Shown here piece by piece: positions 8,941 through 18,651 of a DNA stretch of 64,000 nt. A program made the position numbers and the translations under genes. Origin of the DNA: Vibrio rhizosphaerae (lineage in GTDB: Bacteria; Pseudomonadota; Gammaproteobacteria; Enterobacterales; Vibrionaceae); contig NZ_AP024903.1 in assembly GCF_024347095.1 (NCBI RefSeq), forward strand, positions 2,976,001-3,040,000, given 5' to 3'. Below the pieces are notes generated by a model, which ran no database searches, had not been told where the DNA came from, and saw nothing but the letters and a program-made list of their open reading frames with translations. The first letter of the stretch is position 1. Every line of letters starts with the position of its first letter.

Positions 8941-10140
8941 ATGATCAATTTGATTCGACATTTTTTTTCGACGCACTGCGTTGCGTTCAAGAAACAAACC
9001 ACCCGACGCAGGATGCTGCTTCTTCTCGTGATTCCATTATTCACCGGTGGCTGTAGCCGCGAGTTGATCGAAAAAATATACGATGTGAACTACGAACCGA
9101 CTAATCGATTTGCCAAACATTTGGCCCCCCTTCCCGGCCAGTTTATGAAAGATGCAGCAGCATTAGATGCCCTCATCAACAGTTTTACCGGGAAAATAGA
9201 ACATCGCTGGGGCAGTAAAGAAATTAAAATTGCCGGTAAAACAAACTACGTCAAATATATCGACGACTATCTCAGTCGCGCCGATGTCAATTTCAATCAA
9301 GGCCAAGTCACCATCGAAACCGTCGCCACCACTGAACCGCTGAAACATTTGAAGAAAGCGATTGTCACCACCCTGCTGACACCCGATGACCCTAAACACG
9401 TCGATTTATTTTCCTCTGAGAAGATCGTTCTCAAGGGAAAACCGTTTTTGTATCAACAGGTGCTCGATCAGGATAACAAAGCCATTCAGTGGAGCTGGCG
9501 AGCCAATCGATTCGCCGATTACCTGATCAAACATAAGTTAAAAGTCAAACAGGTCGATTTCAAAAAATCTTACTATGTTGAAATCCCGATGGTAGAAGAT
9601 CAAGTTGAAATTCGTGGCTACAAATATGCCGATATTATCCGTCGGGCTTCGAGAAAATACGGTATTCCGGAAGATCTGATTTACGCCATTATCAAAACTG
9701 AAAGCAGCTTCAATCCTTATGCGGTGAGTTGGGCCAATGCTTACGGACTGATGCAAGTGGTACCGAAAACTGCAGGAAAAGATGTCTTTCAGCGCATCAA
9801 AAAGCGTTCAGGGCAACCTTCACCTGAATATTTATATAATCCAGAAAATAATATTGATACCGGAACCGCTTATTTCTATATCTTAAAGCATGACTATTTG
9901 AACTCGGTCGCCAACTCTCTGTCTCTCGAATACAGTATGATTTCTGCCTATAACGGTGGCGCCGGCGGCGTACTCCGGACGTTCAGCCGCAATAAACAGA
10001 CGGCATTAAATAAAATTAATCGCCTGCAACCCAATCAAGTCTACTGGGCGCTGACGAGAAAACATCCGAATGCAGAGTCTCGTCGTTATCTGGAAAAAGT
10101 GACACACTACAAACAGATGTTTAATTCGGGGAAACTCTAA
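8941..10140 (+). CDS. mltC: Membrane-bound lytic murein transglycosylase C
   Basis: MltC cleaves peptidoglycan glycan strands, forming 1,6-anhydro-muramyl ends, as an outer-membrane lipoprotein. The SLT catalytic domain at the C-terminus shows the catalytic Glu in IKTESSFNPYAVS, then YGLMQVVP and ISAYNGGAGGVL. The N-terminus has a basic stretch (KKQTTRRR), a hydrophobic core and a Cys in FTGGCSREL that should be lipidated, although the residue at -3 is Thr rather than Leu. ATG 8941 is chosen; ATG 9013 would give a shorter signal peptide. The upstream extension in frame would need a TTG start. Confidence 0.93.
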   Translation: MINLIRHFFSTHCVAFKKQTTRRRMLLLLVIPLFTGGCSRELIEKIYDVNYEPTNRFAKHLAPLPGQFMKDAAALDALINSFTGKIEHRWGSKEIKIAGKTNYVKYIDDYLSRADVNFNQGQVTIETVATTEPLKHLKKAIVTTLLTPDDPKHVDLFSSEKIVLKGKPFLYQQVLDQDNKAIQWSWRANRFADYLIKHKLKVKQVDFKKSYYVEIPMVEDQVEIRGYKYADIIRRASRKYGIPEDLIYAIIKTESSFNPYAVSWANAYGLMQVVPKTAGKDVFQRIKKRSGQPSPEYLYNPENNIDTGTAYFYILKHDYLNSVANSLSLEYSMISAYNGGAGGVLRTFSRNKQTALNKINRLQPNQVYWALTRKHPNAESRRYLEKVTHYKQMFNSGKL

Positions 10141-10234
10141 GCCAATCTTAGATGTACAAGTCGCTTGGATTGTGAACGACAAGGTCAAAAATCATGCAAA
10201 CGGTCGCTTTTTTCATAGAAAAATGAAAAACTAG

Positions 10235-10263
10235 TTGACGATTGACGCGTAAATCCGTTTAAT
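10235..10263 (+). promoter_or_regulatory. Promoter of the first tRNA operon
   Basis: A -35 TTGACG and a -10 TTTAAT are separated by exactly 17 bases. A GC-rich discriminator (AGCGCTCCG) follows just before the first tRNA, the pattern expected for stringently controlled stable-RNA promoters. Confidence 0.8.
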
Positions 10264-10274
10264 AGCGCTCCGTT

Positions 10275-10350
10275 GCCCGGATAGCTCAGTCGGTAGAGCA
10301 GGGGATTGAAAATCCCCGTGTCGGTGGTTCGATTCCGCCTCCGGGCACCA
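10275..10350 (+). tRNA. tRNA-Phe (GAA), copy 1
   Basis: This 76-base cloverleaf has the anticodon GAA in the loop TTGAAAA, the acceptor pair GCCCGGA/TCCGGGC and an encoded CCA end. It is the first gene of the operon, 11 bases after the predicted -10. Confidence 0.98.
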
Positions 10351-10420
10351 CGATTCATTTGGTCGGGTGTTGTCATAACCGGATTAAATAAAAAGTAAAA
10401 GCATTGAGAATAAATATCGT

Positions 10421-10496
<76 letters not shown>

Positions 10497-10506
10497 TTTA
10501 TTCCAT

Positions 10507-10582
10507 GCCTCGATAGCTCAGTCGGTAGAGCAGGGGATTGAAAATCCCCGTGTCGGTGGTTCGATTCCGCCTCGAGGCACCA
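10507..10582 (+). tRNA. tRNA-Phe (GAA), acceptor-stem variant
   Basis: The core and anticodon GAA are identical to the other two Phe copies. The acceptor stem is GCCTCGA/TCGAGGC instead of GCCCGGA/TCCGGGC. Base pair 4:69 changes from C-G to T-A and 5:68 from G-C to C-G, both fully compensated, so the tRNA should fold normally. It is only 10 bases after tRNA-Thr. Confidence 0.96.
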
Positions 10583-10587
10583 TCTTT

Positions 10588-10663
10588 TCCCCCTTAGTTC
10601 AGTTGGTAGAACGGCGGACTGTTAATCCGTATGTCGCAGGTTCGAGTCCCGCAGGGGGAGCCA
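10588..10663 (+). tRNA. tRNA-Asn (GTT), copy 1
   Basis: This 76-base cloverleaf has the anticodon GTT in CTGTTAA, the acceptor TCCCCCT/AGGGGGA and an encoded CCA. The three Asn copies in the window are identical. It is the last gene of the first tRNA operon. Confidence 0.97.
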
Positions 10664-10666
10664 CTT

Positions 10667-10697
10667 TAAAAGCCACAGCATTTGCTGTGGCTTTTTT
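10667..10697 (+). terminator. Rho-independent terminator of tRNA operon 1
   Basis: The stem is GCCACAGC / GCTGTGGC with an ATTT loop, preceded by an A-run and followed by six T. The same stem-loop ends the second tRNA operon. Confidence 0.92.
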
Positions 10698-11034
10698 GTT
10701 GACCCTATTTTTACTTATCATGAGATTTGATCGGGCCCCTCACCTGCCCTTTGTTCTCGTCCCTATCATGTTAACAGCCGCGAAAAAATGGCCATCCTCT
10801 TTCCGGATCATTTGATTAACGCCATTAATTTATTGACTCGATTGACATAAGCACGTCTAGCCCGCTTCAAGCGACGCTCATCGCCCTTGTAATTCGGATT
10901 TTGCAGGGGGACAAACAAGAGCTTTTTTCTCCATTTTTATCCGGCTATCTCCTGATAAAATCTTGCTTTAAGCCTCTATTTCTGGGGGACTTGGGTATAA
11001 AAGCAACAAACGATACTTTTTTTGCATTTTATTG
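10698..11034 (+). other. Spacer between the two tRNA operons
   Basis: No gene is supported in this stretch of about 340 bases. A weak frame overlapping the Asn tRNA has no ribosome-binding site or recognisable family. Only the promoter at its right end is identified. Confidence 0.6.
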
Positions 11035-11063
11035 TTGACCTTATCTGAGAAAAACTTTTTAAT
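11035..11063 (+). promoter_or_regulatory. Promoter of the second tRNA operon
   Basis: A -35 TTGACC and a -10 TTTAAT are spaced 17 bases apart, then ACACCCCG before the first tRNA. The layout and -10 are the same as in the promoter of the first operon. Confidence 0.8.
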
Positions 11064-11073
11064 ACACCCCGTT

Positions 11074-11149
11074 GCCCGGATAGCTCAGTCGGTAGAGCAG
11101 GGGATTGAAAATCCCCGTGTCGGTGGTTCGATTCCGCCTCCGGGCACCA
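11074..11149 (+). tRNA. tRNA-Phe (GAA), copy 3
   Basis: It is identical in all 76 bases to the tRNA-Phe at 10275, with anticodon GAA and an encoded CCA. It opens the second operon. Confidence 0.98.
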
Positions 11150-11173
11150 CAAATAATTTGAAAGTGATCATGC

Positions 11174-11249
<76 letters not shown>

Positions 11250-11285
11250 TCGTTTTCATCAGACAGTAATGTCTTAAAGGTTTAT

Positions 11286-11361
11286 TCCCCCTTAGTTCAG
11301 TTGGTAGAACGGCGGACTGTTAATCCGTATGTCGCAGGTTCGAGTCCCGCAGGGGGAGCCA
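11286..11361 (+). tRNA. tRNA-Asn (GTT), copy 2
   Basis: A 76-base tRNA with anticodon GTT and encoded CCA, identical to the copy at 10588. Confidence 0.97.
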
Positions 11362-11371
11362 TATTTATATC

Positions 11372-11447
<76 letters not shown>

Positions 11448-11494
11448 TATTTTGTAAAGATAGCTGTATCAACAGCAATATCTGAAAAGTCTAT

Positions 11495-11570
11495 TCCCCC
11501 TTAGTTCAGTTGGTAGAACGGCGGACTGTTAATCCGTATGTCGCAGGTTCGAGTCCCGCAGGGGGAGCCA
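11495..11570 (+). tRNA. tRNA-Asn (GTT), copy 3
   Basis: A 76-base tRNA with anticodon GTT, identical to the other two Asn copies. It ends the second operon, directly before the terminator. Confidence 0.97.
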
Positions 11571-11576
11571 CTTCCG

Positions 11577-11605
11577 AAAAGCCACAGCATTTGCTGTGGC
11601 TTTTT
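11577..11605 (+). terminator. Rho-independent terminator of tRNA operon 2
   Basis: The stem GCCACAGC / GCTGTGGC with an ATTT loop and a T5 run is the same hairpin as at 10667-10697. It also separates the tRNAs from the convergent djlA. Confidence 0.92.
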
Positions 11606-11633
11606 CGTTTGCTTATCCCATCATGAAATCTGC

Positions 11634-12479
11634 TTAAAAGCCTTTGGCTTTCTTAATTAATTCATAGGCCTGCTGAATTTCCTGAGACTTCTCTTTCGCC
11701 ATAGTCATCATCTCCGGAGGCAACCCTTTCGCCATCAACTTATCGGGATGATGTTCATTCATCAGCTTCCGGTACGCCTTTTTGACGGTTTTCACATCGG
11801 CACCTTCATCAACCCCTAACACGTGATATGCATCGCTCAGGTGACTGGAGCTATAGGCTTGGCTGAAACCACCACCCTGTCGGTTATCCTGATAACTGTC
11901 TTGCCCGGAATGTGCATGACGCTGAAAACGGAAAGCCGCTTCCTGCATTCTTAATCGCTGTTCAAGCTGTAATTCTGAGAAGGACAGTCCTCTGGCGACT
12001 TTATGCAAAATCTCACGTTCACTTGGGTGAAGATCGCCATCGGCAAACGCGGCGGAAATCTGCAGTTCTAAAAAGAATTGAATGAGGTCCCCTCGCCCAC
12101 CAGTCGAGCGCATCACTTGCTCAAGCACATTTTCCAACGGAAAACCAGATTCTTTTCCTTCGCGAAATGCTTCCTGAGCTAATTGTCTCTGTATGTCATT
12201 CAGATTCATTCTGTCCATCATAACTGATGCTAAACGAATCTCTTCTTTGGTCACATTCCCCTTTGCTTTAGCGACATGGCCCATGACCGAGAAAGCCGCA
12301 CGAAAGAATTCTTCCTGTGAGACCCCATGATTGCCGCCAACCGAAGAAAACGGTGAACCTCGATACTGTCGTCGGGCTTTATCAAATTGATGCCCAAGAA
12401 AAATCCCGAAAATGGCCCCGATTGGACCACCCAGTAAGAAACCGAAAAAAGTACCCAAAATTTTGCCGAAAATATGCAT
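11634..12479 (-). CDS. djlA: Co-chaperone DjlA
   Basis: DjlA is an inner-membrane J-domain protein that stimulates DnaK ATPase and can induce capsule and envelope stress signalling. The N-terminus (MHIFGKILGTFFGFLLGGPIGAIFGIFLG) is the single glycine-rich dimerising membrane segment of the family. The middle (about 55-170) is the TerB-like helical domain. The C-terminal J domain (about 212-281) has the HPD motif in NEHHPDKLMAKG. The length, 281 residues, is normal. It is divergent from lptD, as in E. coli. Confidence 0.95.
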   Translation of the reverse strand: MHIFGKILGTFFGFLLGGPIGAIFGIFLGHQFDKARRQYRGSPFSSVGGNHGVSQEEFFRAAFSVMGHVAKAKGNVTKEEIRLASVMMDRMNLNDIQRQLAQEAFREGKESGFPLENVLEQVMRSTGGRGDLIQFFLELQISAAFADGDLHPSEREILHKVARGLSFSELQLEQRLRMQEAAFRFQRHAHSGQDSYQDNRQGGGFSQAYSSSHLSDAYHVLGVDEGADVKTVKKAYRKLMNEHHPDKLMAKGLPPEMMTMAKEKSQEIQQAYELIKKAKGF

Positions 12480-12626
12480 TATTGACTCTCATTCAATGAA
12501 TTTTTTACGAGTTGCGCAGTCTACTAGTGCTGTATGATTGAATTTCCATTATGATTAGAGACATTTTTAGTTCAACTGATGCTGATCATCCGAATCAAAC
12601 TCAATTTAACAGGATAACACAACTAG

Positions 12627-14939
12627 ATGTCAGACTTTCCTCGTTCGTTGCTAGCTGCTTCGATCTGTGCAGCACTTTTTATCCCATATAGTTATGCAGA
12701 AACAGCTCCGCAAAGCAATACGGTCACTATCGGTCAGTGCCGTGCCGGAGACATCGAACCAACCAACCAGAATGAACAGCCCATTAATGTTGAAGCGGAT
12801 AAGCTCGAAGCCGTTAATGGTGATAAAGCAACATACGTTGGTAATGTCGTCGTCGTTCAGGGTAAAAAGCGGATGAGTGCTGATACCGTCACCCTGCATC
12901 AGAAAGATAACATTGTGGTTGCACAGGGGAATGTCAAGTTCGACGATGGTGAAGTTCAAGCTGTTTCTGAACGGGCAACCAATAATCTCAACACCGATCA
13001 GCTGACGCTGGAAAAGACCAATTACCACTTTCTCTGCCAGCCAGGCCGTGGGGATGCCGTGTATGTCGCCAAAACCGGTCAGGCGATGTATGAGATAGAA
13101 GATGGTTCGATCACATCCTGCCCCGACGGAGATAATGCCTGGCGTTTAAAAGCATCCAGTATTTCGATTGACCAGAATGAAGAAACCGCAACATTTTATA
13201 ATCCCCGTATGGAAGTGCTGGGGGTTCCCCTGCTCTATTTGCCACTCTTGAGTGTACCGATCGGGGATACGCGGAAAACCGGATTTCTGTATCCGACCTT
13301 TTCTTTCGGTTCAAAAAACGGATTTCAGTTGAATGTCCCAATTTACTGGAACCTAGCCCCCAACTATGATTTGCAGACCGATCTGAAATACATGGAAAAC
13401 CGGGGAACCCAACTAAACAGTCATTTTCGCTATTTAAATGCTTTCGGAAGTGGCGATATCAATTATGAATACTTACCGGATGATAAGAAATATCCGGAAA
13501 AAGATGACCGTTGGGGATTCCAACTCACTCACAACGGCATTTATGATCAATCCTGGGCACTCGCAATCAATTACGCCGAAGTCAGCGATATCGATTATTT
13601 TTCAGATCTAGGCTCAGAAATTGGCACCCGACAGGATGGTCAGTTAACCCAAGAAGCAAGTGTCAGTTACCGTTCAACCAACTGGGATCTGTCTCTGCTT
13701 ACCCGGGATTTCCAAATTCTGACGAAAACGGGGAATCAACCTTACAAATTAATGCCTCAGGTGGCTTTTAACTACTATGCACCAGAACTAATGCGTTATC
13801 TTGATTTTGACCTGATTAGTCATGTGTCAAGATTCGACACCGATGAAAATGGTGCTCCTTCGGCAACCCGCGTTCACGTTGAACCGGGCATCAAAATTCC
13901 GTTCGGGGCAACCTGGGGAACCTGGACAACAGAGGCGAGATTACTTTCAACCTATTATCGACAAGATTTAGACGATGTGGATCCATCCAAAGGCTATAAA
14001 AAAAATGTATCCCGGGATATACCTGAGTTTCGCTCAAACCTCGGTCTGATTCTTGAGCGGGATACCGTTGTTTTAGATGGCTACACACAGACGCTCGAAC
14101 CACAGGTACAGTACCTTTATATTCCCAAGCGAGATCAGAGCGACATCGCCCGTTATGATACAACGTTATTACAGACCGACTACTACGGTCTGTTCCGCAG
14201 TCGTAAATATGGTAGCGTCGACTTTATCGCCCCGGCAAACCAAATTAGCTATGGTGCGGCCTCTCGCTTTTTCGACGACCAATATAAAGAACGTTTAAAT
14301 ATCGCGTTCGGACAAATATTGTATCTGGATAAAGGTCTGAAGGAGAACTCGAATCGTTCAACCACGGAAAACTCAGATTATTCAGCCTGGGCTGTAGAAA
14401 TGGATTTCAACTATGACGACGCGTGGTTCTATCATGGCGGGATCCAATATGATGTGGATACATCTCGAGTTCAATTGTCTAACAGTACCCTTGAGTACCG
14501 ACATGGTAAAGGTTTTATCCAGACCAACTACCGTTATGTCACCCAAGAATATATCGAGGATACTGTCGGTGACACACTGGACGTCAATTCTCTGACCAAA
14601 GATGGCATTTCACAACTTGGTGTCGTGGCGCAATACAATCTCAGTCCGAAATGGCAAACCAAGGCGCTCTACTATTATGATCTCACCACAGACAATCCTT
14701 TAGAGTGGCAGGCTAATCTGACATATCTGTCTGACTGTTGGTTTATCGGTCTCACATACAGCCGGGAACTGGATAAATGGACACCGTCATTCCAACAATA
14801 TCCTGATGCCGAAGCGAGATATGAAAATAACATGAGTATCAATATCGGCATTATTGGGCTGGGAACAAACATGACGCATAACAATGAATTAACGTCAAAT
14901 GCCATTGGTTATGGACGCCCCTTTATGCTTAATAACTAA
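12627..14939 (+). CDS. lptD: LPS-assembly outer-membrane protein LptD
   Basis: LptD with LptE inserts lipopolysaccharide into the outer leaflet. The 770-residue protein has a Sec signal peptide (cleavage expected after SYAETA, about residue 25), an N-terminal periplasmic OstA/LptA-like beta-jellyroll (about 50-190, with INVEADKLEAVNGDKATYVGNV) and a C-terminal 26-strand barrel with many aromatic alternating strands. Four cysteines (in IGQCRAG, HFLCQPG, ITSCPDG and LSDCWFIG) match the two-disulfide arrangement needed for assembly. It heads the lptD-surA-pdxA-rsmA-apaG-apaH operon; SurA, the next gene, is the chaperone for LptD itself. Confidence 0.96.
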   Translation: MSDFPRSLLAASICAALFIPYSYAETAPQSNTVTIGQCRAGDIEPTNQNEQPINVEADKLEAVNGDKATYVGNVVVVQGKKRMSADTVTLHQKDNIVVAQGNVKFDDGEVQAVSERATNNLNTDQLTLEKTNYHFLCQPGRGDAVYVAKTGQAMYEIEDGSITSCPDGDNAWRLKASSISIDQNEETATFYNPRMEVLGVPLLYLPLLSVPIGDTRKTGFLYPTFSFGSKNGFQLNVPIYWNLAPNYDLQTDLKYMENRGTQLNSHFRYLNAFGSGDINYEYLPDDKKYPEKDDRWGFQLTHNGIYDQSWALAINYAEVSDIDYFSDLGSEIGTRQDGQLTQEASVSYRSTNWDLSLLTRDFQILTKTGNQPYKLMPQVAFNYYAPELMRYLDFDLISHVSRFDTDENGAPSATRVHVEPGIKIPFGATWGTWTTEARLLSTYYRQDLDDVDPSKGYKKNVSRDIPEFRSNLGLILERDTVVLDGYTQTLEPQVQYLYIPKRDQSDIARYDTTLLQTDYYGLFRSRKYGSVDFIAPANQISYGAASRFFDDQYKERLNIAFGQILYLDKGLKENSNRSTTENSDYSAWAVEMDFNYDDAWFYHGGIQYDVDTSRVQLSNSTLEYRHGKGFIQTNYRYVTQEYIEDTVGDTLDVNSLTKDGISQLGVVAQYNLSPKWQTKALYYYDLTTDNPLEWQANLTYLSDCWFIGLTYSRELDKWTPSFQQYPDAEARYENNMSINIGIIGLGTNMTHNNELTSNAIGYGRPFMLNN

Positions 14940-15084
14940 TTACGCTCAAGAAATCATGCGAATATTCGTACATCAATAGTGACGTTGCCGAACGCATTCA
15001 TGCTTTGACACCGATTATTTGTAGAACATTATATTTTTGAACCATACATGGCATATAAGATATGCCCAATGAATAGGATTTTCG

Positions 15085-16377
15085 ATGAAACTGTGGCAAT
15101 ACTTTCTAATCACAATCATCAGCCTTTATAGTCTGAACATCAGTGCAACCCCGGTCGAACTGGATCGTATGGCCGTGATTGTCAATGACAGCACGATTTT
15201 AACCAGTGATATAGATACAGAGATGAAGCTGTTTAAAGCCAATGCAGCGCAACATCATCAATCACTTCCGCCGGACAATGTTATCCGGGCGCAGGTCATC
15301 GATAAGCTCATCTCAGACACGCTCCAAAAACAGGAAGCCGACCGTATCGGGGTAAAAATTGATGACAATCGTTTAAATCAGGCGATTGAAGACATCGCCA
15401 AGCAGAATGACCAAACGGTTCAGGAGCTGAGAAAGTCAATCGAACAGGCGGGTGTCAGCTACGGTACTTTCAGAGAAAAAATTCGTGATGAAATCGCTAT
15501 CTCTGAAGCTCGTAATGCGCTTGTACGCCGTAGAATTAACATTTTACCGGCAGAAGTAGATTCGCTGGCAGATATTCTCAACCAAGAAACGGATACCTCC
15601 GTTCAGTACAAAATCAGCCATATTCAACTCCGTATCGATAGTGGTCATGATAAATCTAAAGTCGAAGCACTGGCCAAATCATTAGTCCGCCGGCTTGCTA
15701 AAGGCGAAAGTTTCAGAACATTGGCGCTCACCTATTCAAAAGGTCCGAAAGCGCTGGAAGGCGGAGACTGGGGGTGGATGAGAAAAGAAGAAATGCCGAC
15801 CATTTTCGCCGATCAGATCAAAATGCAAAATAAAGGGACGATTATCGGGCCGTTTCGTAGTGGTGTCGGGCTCCACATTTTGAAAATTGATGATGTGAAA
15901 GGGTTACAAACTGTATCTGTCACTGAGATTAATGCACGTCACATTTTGCTCAAAACCTCAATTATTTTAAGTGATGACGGTGCGAAAAAAGAGCTGAACT
16001 CTTTTATTCAGAAAATTCATAACAAAGAGGCAACGTTTGGCGAACTTGCTGAACAATACAGCCAAGATCCGGGCTCAGCATCACAGCAAGGTGAACTCGG
16101 CTATCAGTCACCGGATATTTATGTTCCGGAATTTAAACACCAGATTGAAACGCTACCGGTCGGCCAAATCAGCAAACCATTTAAAACGGTGCATGGCTGG
16201 CATATTGTCGAAGTCATGGGGCGTCGCCAAGTGGATAAAACCGATGCCGCTCAGAAAAATAAAGCATATCGAATTTTGTTTAATCGCAAGTTTAATGAAG
16301 AATCCAGCACCTGGATCCAAGAGCTAAAAGCAAGTGCCTTTATTGAACGACTCAAGGATGATGCGAATGACGATTAA
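15085..16377 (+). CDS. surA: Periplasmic chaperone / peptidyl-prolyl isomerase SurA
   Basis: SurA guides unfolded outer-membrane proteins such as LptD to the Bam complex. The 430 residues show a signal peptide ending near NISATP, an N-terminal chaperone domain with [16 protein letters not shown] (about 24-160), and two parvulin domains (about 172-270 and 283-385) with HIQLRI and ARHILLKT openings and GGDWGWM / QGELGYQSP loops. The C-terminal helix completes the chaperone module. The length is typical. It lies 145 bases after lptD and overlaps pdxA. Confidence 0.96.
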   Translation: MKLWQYFLITIISLYSLNISATPVELDRMAVIVNDSTILTSDIDTEMKLFKANAAQHHQSLPPDNVIRAQVIDKLISDTLQKQEADRIGVKIDDNRLNQAIEDIAKQNDQTVQELRKSIEQAGVSYGTFREKIRDEIAISEARNALVRRRINILPAEVDSLADILNQETDTSVQYKISHIQLRIDSGHDKSKVEALAKSLVRRLAKGESFRTLALTYSKGPKALEGGDWGWMRKEEMPTIFADQIKMQNKGTIIGPFRSGVGLHILKIDDVKGLQTVSVTEINARHILLKTSIILSDDGAKKELNSFIQKIHNKEATFGELAEQYSQDPGSASQQGELGYQSPDIYVPEFKHQIETLPVGQISKPFKTVHGWHIVEVMGRRQVDKTDAAQKNKAYRILFNRKFNEESSTWIQELKASAFIERLKDDANDD

Positions 16378-17359
16378 GCGTATTGTAGTCACCGCCGGAG
16401 AACCGGCGGGAATTGGCCCGGATTTGGTGCTGGCATTGTCTCAGGAAGACTGGTCACACCAAATCGTGGTCTGTGCAGATAAATCCCTGTTACAACAGCG
16501 CGCAACCCAACTGGGGATCAATGTTAAACTCAATGATTATGATCCAACCCAACCGCCGGTGGCTCAAAAAGCCGGCTCACTGGTAGTAGATCATATCTCA
16601 CTGGCAAGCCCGGTTGTCGCAGGACAGCTCGATGAAGCCAATAGTCGCTATGTTCTGCAAACGCTGGAGCGAGCGACCGAAGGATGCCTGAGTGATGAAT
16701 TCGACGCAGTCGTAACCGGCCCGGTGCACAAAGGGATCATCAATCGTTCCGGGGTTGCCTTCAGCGGACATACCGAATTTTTTGCCGAAAAATCAAATAC
16801 ACCATTGGTGGTGATGATGCTTGCGACCGAAGGCCTTCGGGTTGCTTTGGTGACAACTCACATTCCACTCGCTTATGTTTCCAAAGCCGTTACGACCGAA
16901 CGTCTTCAAAGCATTATCCGGATTCTCCATCACGATCTGAAAGAGAAGTTTGCAATTGACGACCCGCATATTTACGTGTGTGGACTGAACCCGCATGCCG
17001 GTGAAGACGGATGCTTAGGCACTGAAGAGATTGACACGATCACTCCGACGCTCAACCAGTTGAGAGATGAAGAGAATATGCGCCTCACCGGCCCTTTGCC
17101 AGCGGATACAATATTTCATGACAAGTACCTCGAGCAAGCTGATACAATTTTAGGTATGTATCATGATCAGGTGCTTCCTGTACTAAAATATAAAGGGTTC
17201 AGCCGCTCGGTTAATATCACGCTGGGGCTGCCTTTTATCCGTACTTCGGTCGATCATGGTACCGCCTTGGATCTTGCAGGGACAGGAACCGCCGATACCG
17301 GCAGTTTGAAAACGGCTTTACAACAAGCTATCGAATTAGTAAATAAAAGAACAAAGTAA
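16367..17359 (+). CDS. pdxA: 4-hydroxythreonine-4-phosphate dehydrogenase PdxA
   Basis: PdxA oxidises 4-phosphohydroxy-L-threonine in the DXP-dependent pyridoxal phosphate pathway, using NAD(P) and a divalent metal. The chosen start ATG 16367 ([20 protein letters not shown]) gives 330 residues, the family length, and overlaps the surA stop by 11 bases. Metal-binding histidines are visible in GHTEFFAE, in [11 protein letters not shown] and in [12 protein letters not shown]. The frame is open further upstream inside surA, but that extension does not fit the family. Confidence 0.95.
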   Translation: MTIKRIVVTAGEPAGIGPDLVLALSQEDWSHQIVVCADKSLLQQRATQLGINVKLNDYDPTQPPVAQKAGSLVVDHISLASPVVAGQLDEANSRYVLQTLERATEGCLSDEFDAVVTGPVHKGIINRSGVAFSGHTEFFAEKSNTPLVVMMLATEGLRVALVTTHIPLAYVSKAVTTERLQSIIRILHHDLKEKFAIDDPHIYVCGLNPHAGEDGCLGTEEIDTITPTLNQLRDEENMRLTGPLPADTIFHDKYLEQADTILGMYHDQVLPVLKYKGFSRSVNITLGLPFIRTSVDHGTALDLAGTGTADTGSLKTALQQAIELVNKRTK

Positions 17360-17362
17360 TTA

Positions 17363-18178
17363 ATGATGATAAAAAATGATGTCCACTTAGGGCACAAAGC
17401 CCGAAAACGCTTCGGTCAAAACTTCCTCAATGATCCTTATATCATTGATGGAATTGTGGCGGCGATCAACCCGAAGCCCGGACAAAATCTGGTTGAAATT
17501 GGCCCCGGTCTGGGAGCATTGACAGAACCCGTCGGAAAAGAAGTCGATAAACTCACCGTCGTCGAACTGGATCGTGACTTAGCCGAACGGCTGAAAAATC
17601 ATCCTGACTTAAAAGACAAACTATCAATCTACGAAGCAGATGCACTGCGGTTTGATTTTAGCCAATTAGTGCAATCTCAAAACAAATTGCGCGTGTTTGG
17701 TAACTTACCATACAACATCTCAACGCCGTTGATGTTTCACCTGTTTGAATTTCAAAATCAAATTCAGGATATGCACTTCATGCTACAAAAGGAAGTGGTC
17801 AACCGACTTGCAGCAGGGCCCGGAACAAAAGCCTACGGACGCCTGACAGTGATGACTCAGTATTACTGTAAGGTCATACCGGTTCTGGAAGTGCCACCAG
17901 AGTCGTTTGTTCCGCCACCGAAAGTGGATTCAGCGGTCGTCCGACTTGTCCCACATCAGGAACTACCTTATCCTGCAACCAATCTCAAATGGCTCGACCG
18001 TGTCTGCCGGGAAGGGTTTAATCAGCGGCGTAAAACAGTGCGTAACTGTTACAAGTCACTGCTCGACGTTTCTGTCTTAGAAGAGCTAGGTATCAATCCG
18101 GCTAGCCGTCCGGAAAATCTATCCCTCAGTCAATTTGTCGCGATGGCAAACTGGCTGGACAGCAACAGCAATAGCTAG
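17363..18178 (+). CDS. rsmA: 16S rRNA dimethyladenosine transferase RsmA (KsgA)
   Basis: RsmA makes m6,2A at A1518 and A1519 of 16S rRNA, a late step in small-subunit assembly. The SAM motif is [13 protein letters not shown], the catalytic motif is NLPYNIST, and the start [12 protein letters not shown] is the family signature. The 271 residues are of normal length. Two adjacent ATG codons (17363 and 17366) could serve as the start. The gene follows pdxA by 3 bases. Confidence 0.96.
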   Translation: MMIKNDVHLGHKARKRFGQNFLNDPYIIDGIVAAINPKPGQNLVEIGPGLGALTEPVGKEVDKLTVVELDRDLAERLKNHPDLKDKLSIYEADALRFDFSQLVQSQNKLRVFGNLPYNISTPLMFHLFEFQNQIQDMHFMLQKEVVNRLAAGPGTKAYGRLTVMTQYYCKVIPVLEVPPESFVPPPKVDSAVVRLVPHQELPYPATNLKWLDRVCREGFNQRRKTVRNCYKSLLDVSVLEELGINPASRPENLSLSQFVAMANWLDSNSNS

Positions 18179-18229
18179 CTGCATGATTGCCGCGGTACCA
18201 TCCGCGGCACGGCCAAGTAAGGAGGTTAT

Positions 18230-18610
18230 ATGGATATATCCAAGCCATGCATTAAAGTGCAAGTTCATACCAAATATATCCCTGAACAATCACTCCCGGA
18301 ACAAGACCGATATATTTTTGCGTATGTGATTACGGTGAAGAATCTCAGTCAGGAGACCGTACAACTGATCGGCCGCAGATGGCTCATTACGGATGCCAAT
18401 GGGAAACAGATGTCCGTAGAAGGAGATGGCGTCGTCGGTGAACAACCGTTTATCGCTTCCAATGACGAATATACCTATACCAGTGGTACAGCCCTCGAAA
18501 CCCCGGTTGGCGTCATGCAAGGACAGTACATCATGCATGATAGTGAGGGAAAAGAGTTTACTGCTGAAATTGATCCGTTCCGTCTCCACGTACCACATAT
18601 TCTCAACTAA
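18230..18610 (+). CDS. apaG: ApaG (DUF525) protein
   Basis: ApaG is a 126-residue fibronectin-III-fold protein found next to apaH; its biochemical role is not firmly known. The family landmarks [37 protein letters not shown] and [15 protein letters not shown] are all present. A strong AAGGAGG ribosome-binding site precedes ATG 18230. The gene follows rsmA by about 50 bases in the same operon. Confidence 0.95.
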   Translation: MDISKPCIKVQVHTKYIPEQSLPEQDRYIFAYVITVKNLSQETVQLIGRRWLITDANGKQMSVEGDGVVGEQPFIASNDEYTYTSGTALETPVGVMQGQYIMHDSEGKEFTAEIDPFRLHVPHILN

Positions 18611-18651
18611 GCATTTAAAACGCATTGTTTTAAACCAAGAGGGCGATTGAA

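Noticed and set aside
10603..10815. Open frame overlapping tRNA-Asn and its terminator
   Set aside because: It runs through a tRNA and a terminator hairpin; the protein-like hydrophobic end is chance.
13111..13341. Minus-strand frame inside lptD
   Set aside because: Antisense to a conserved outer-membrane protein gene with no independent support.
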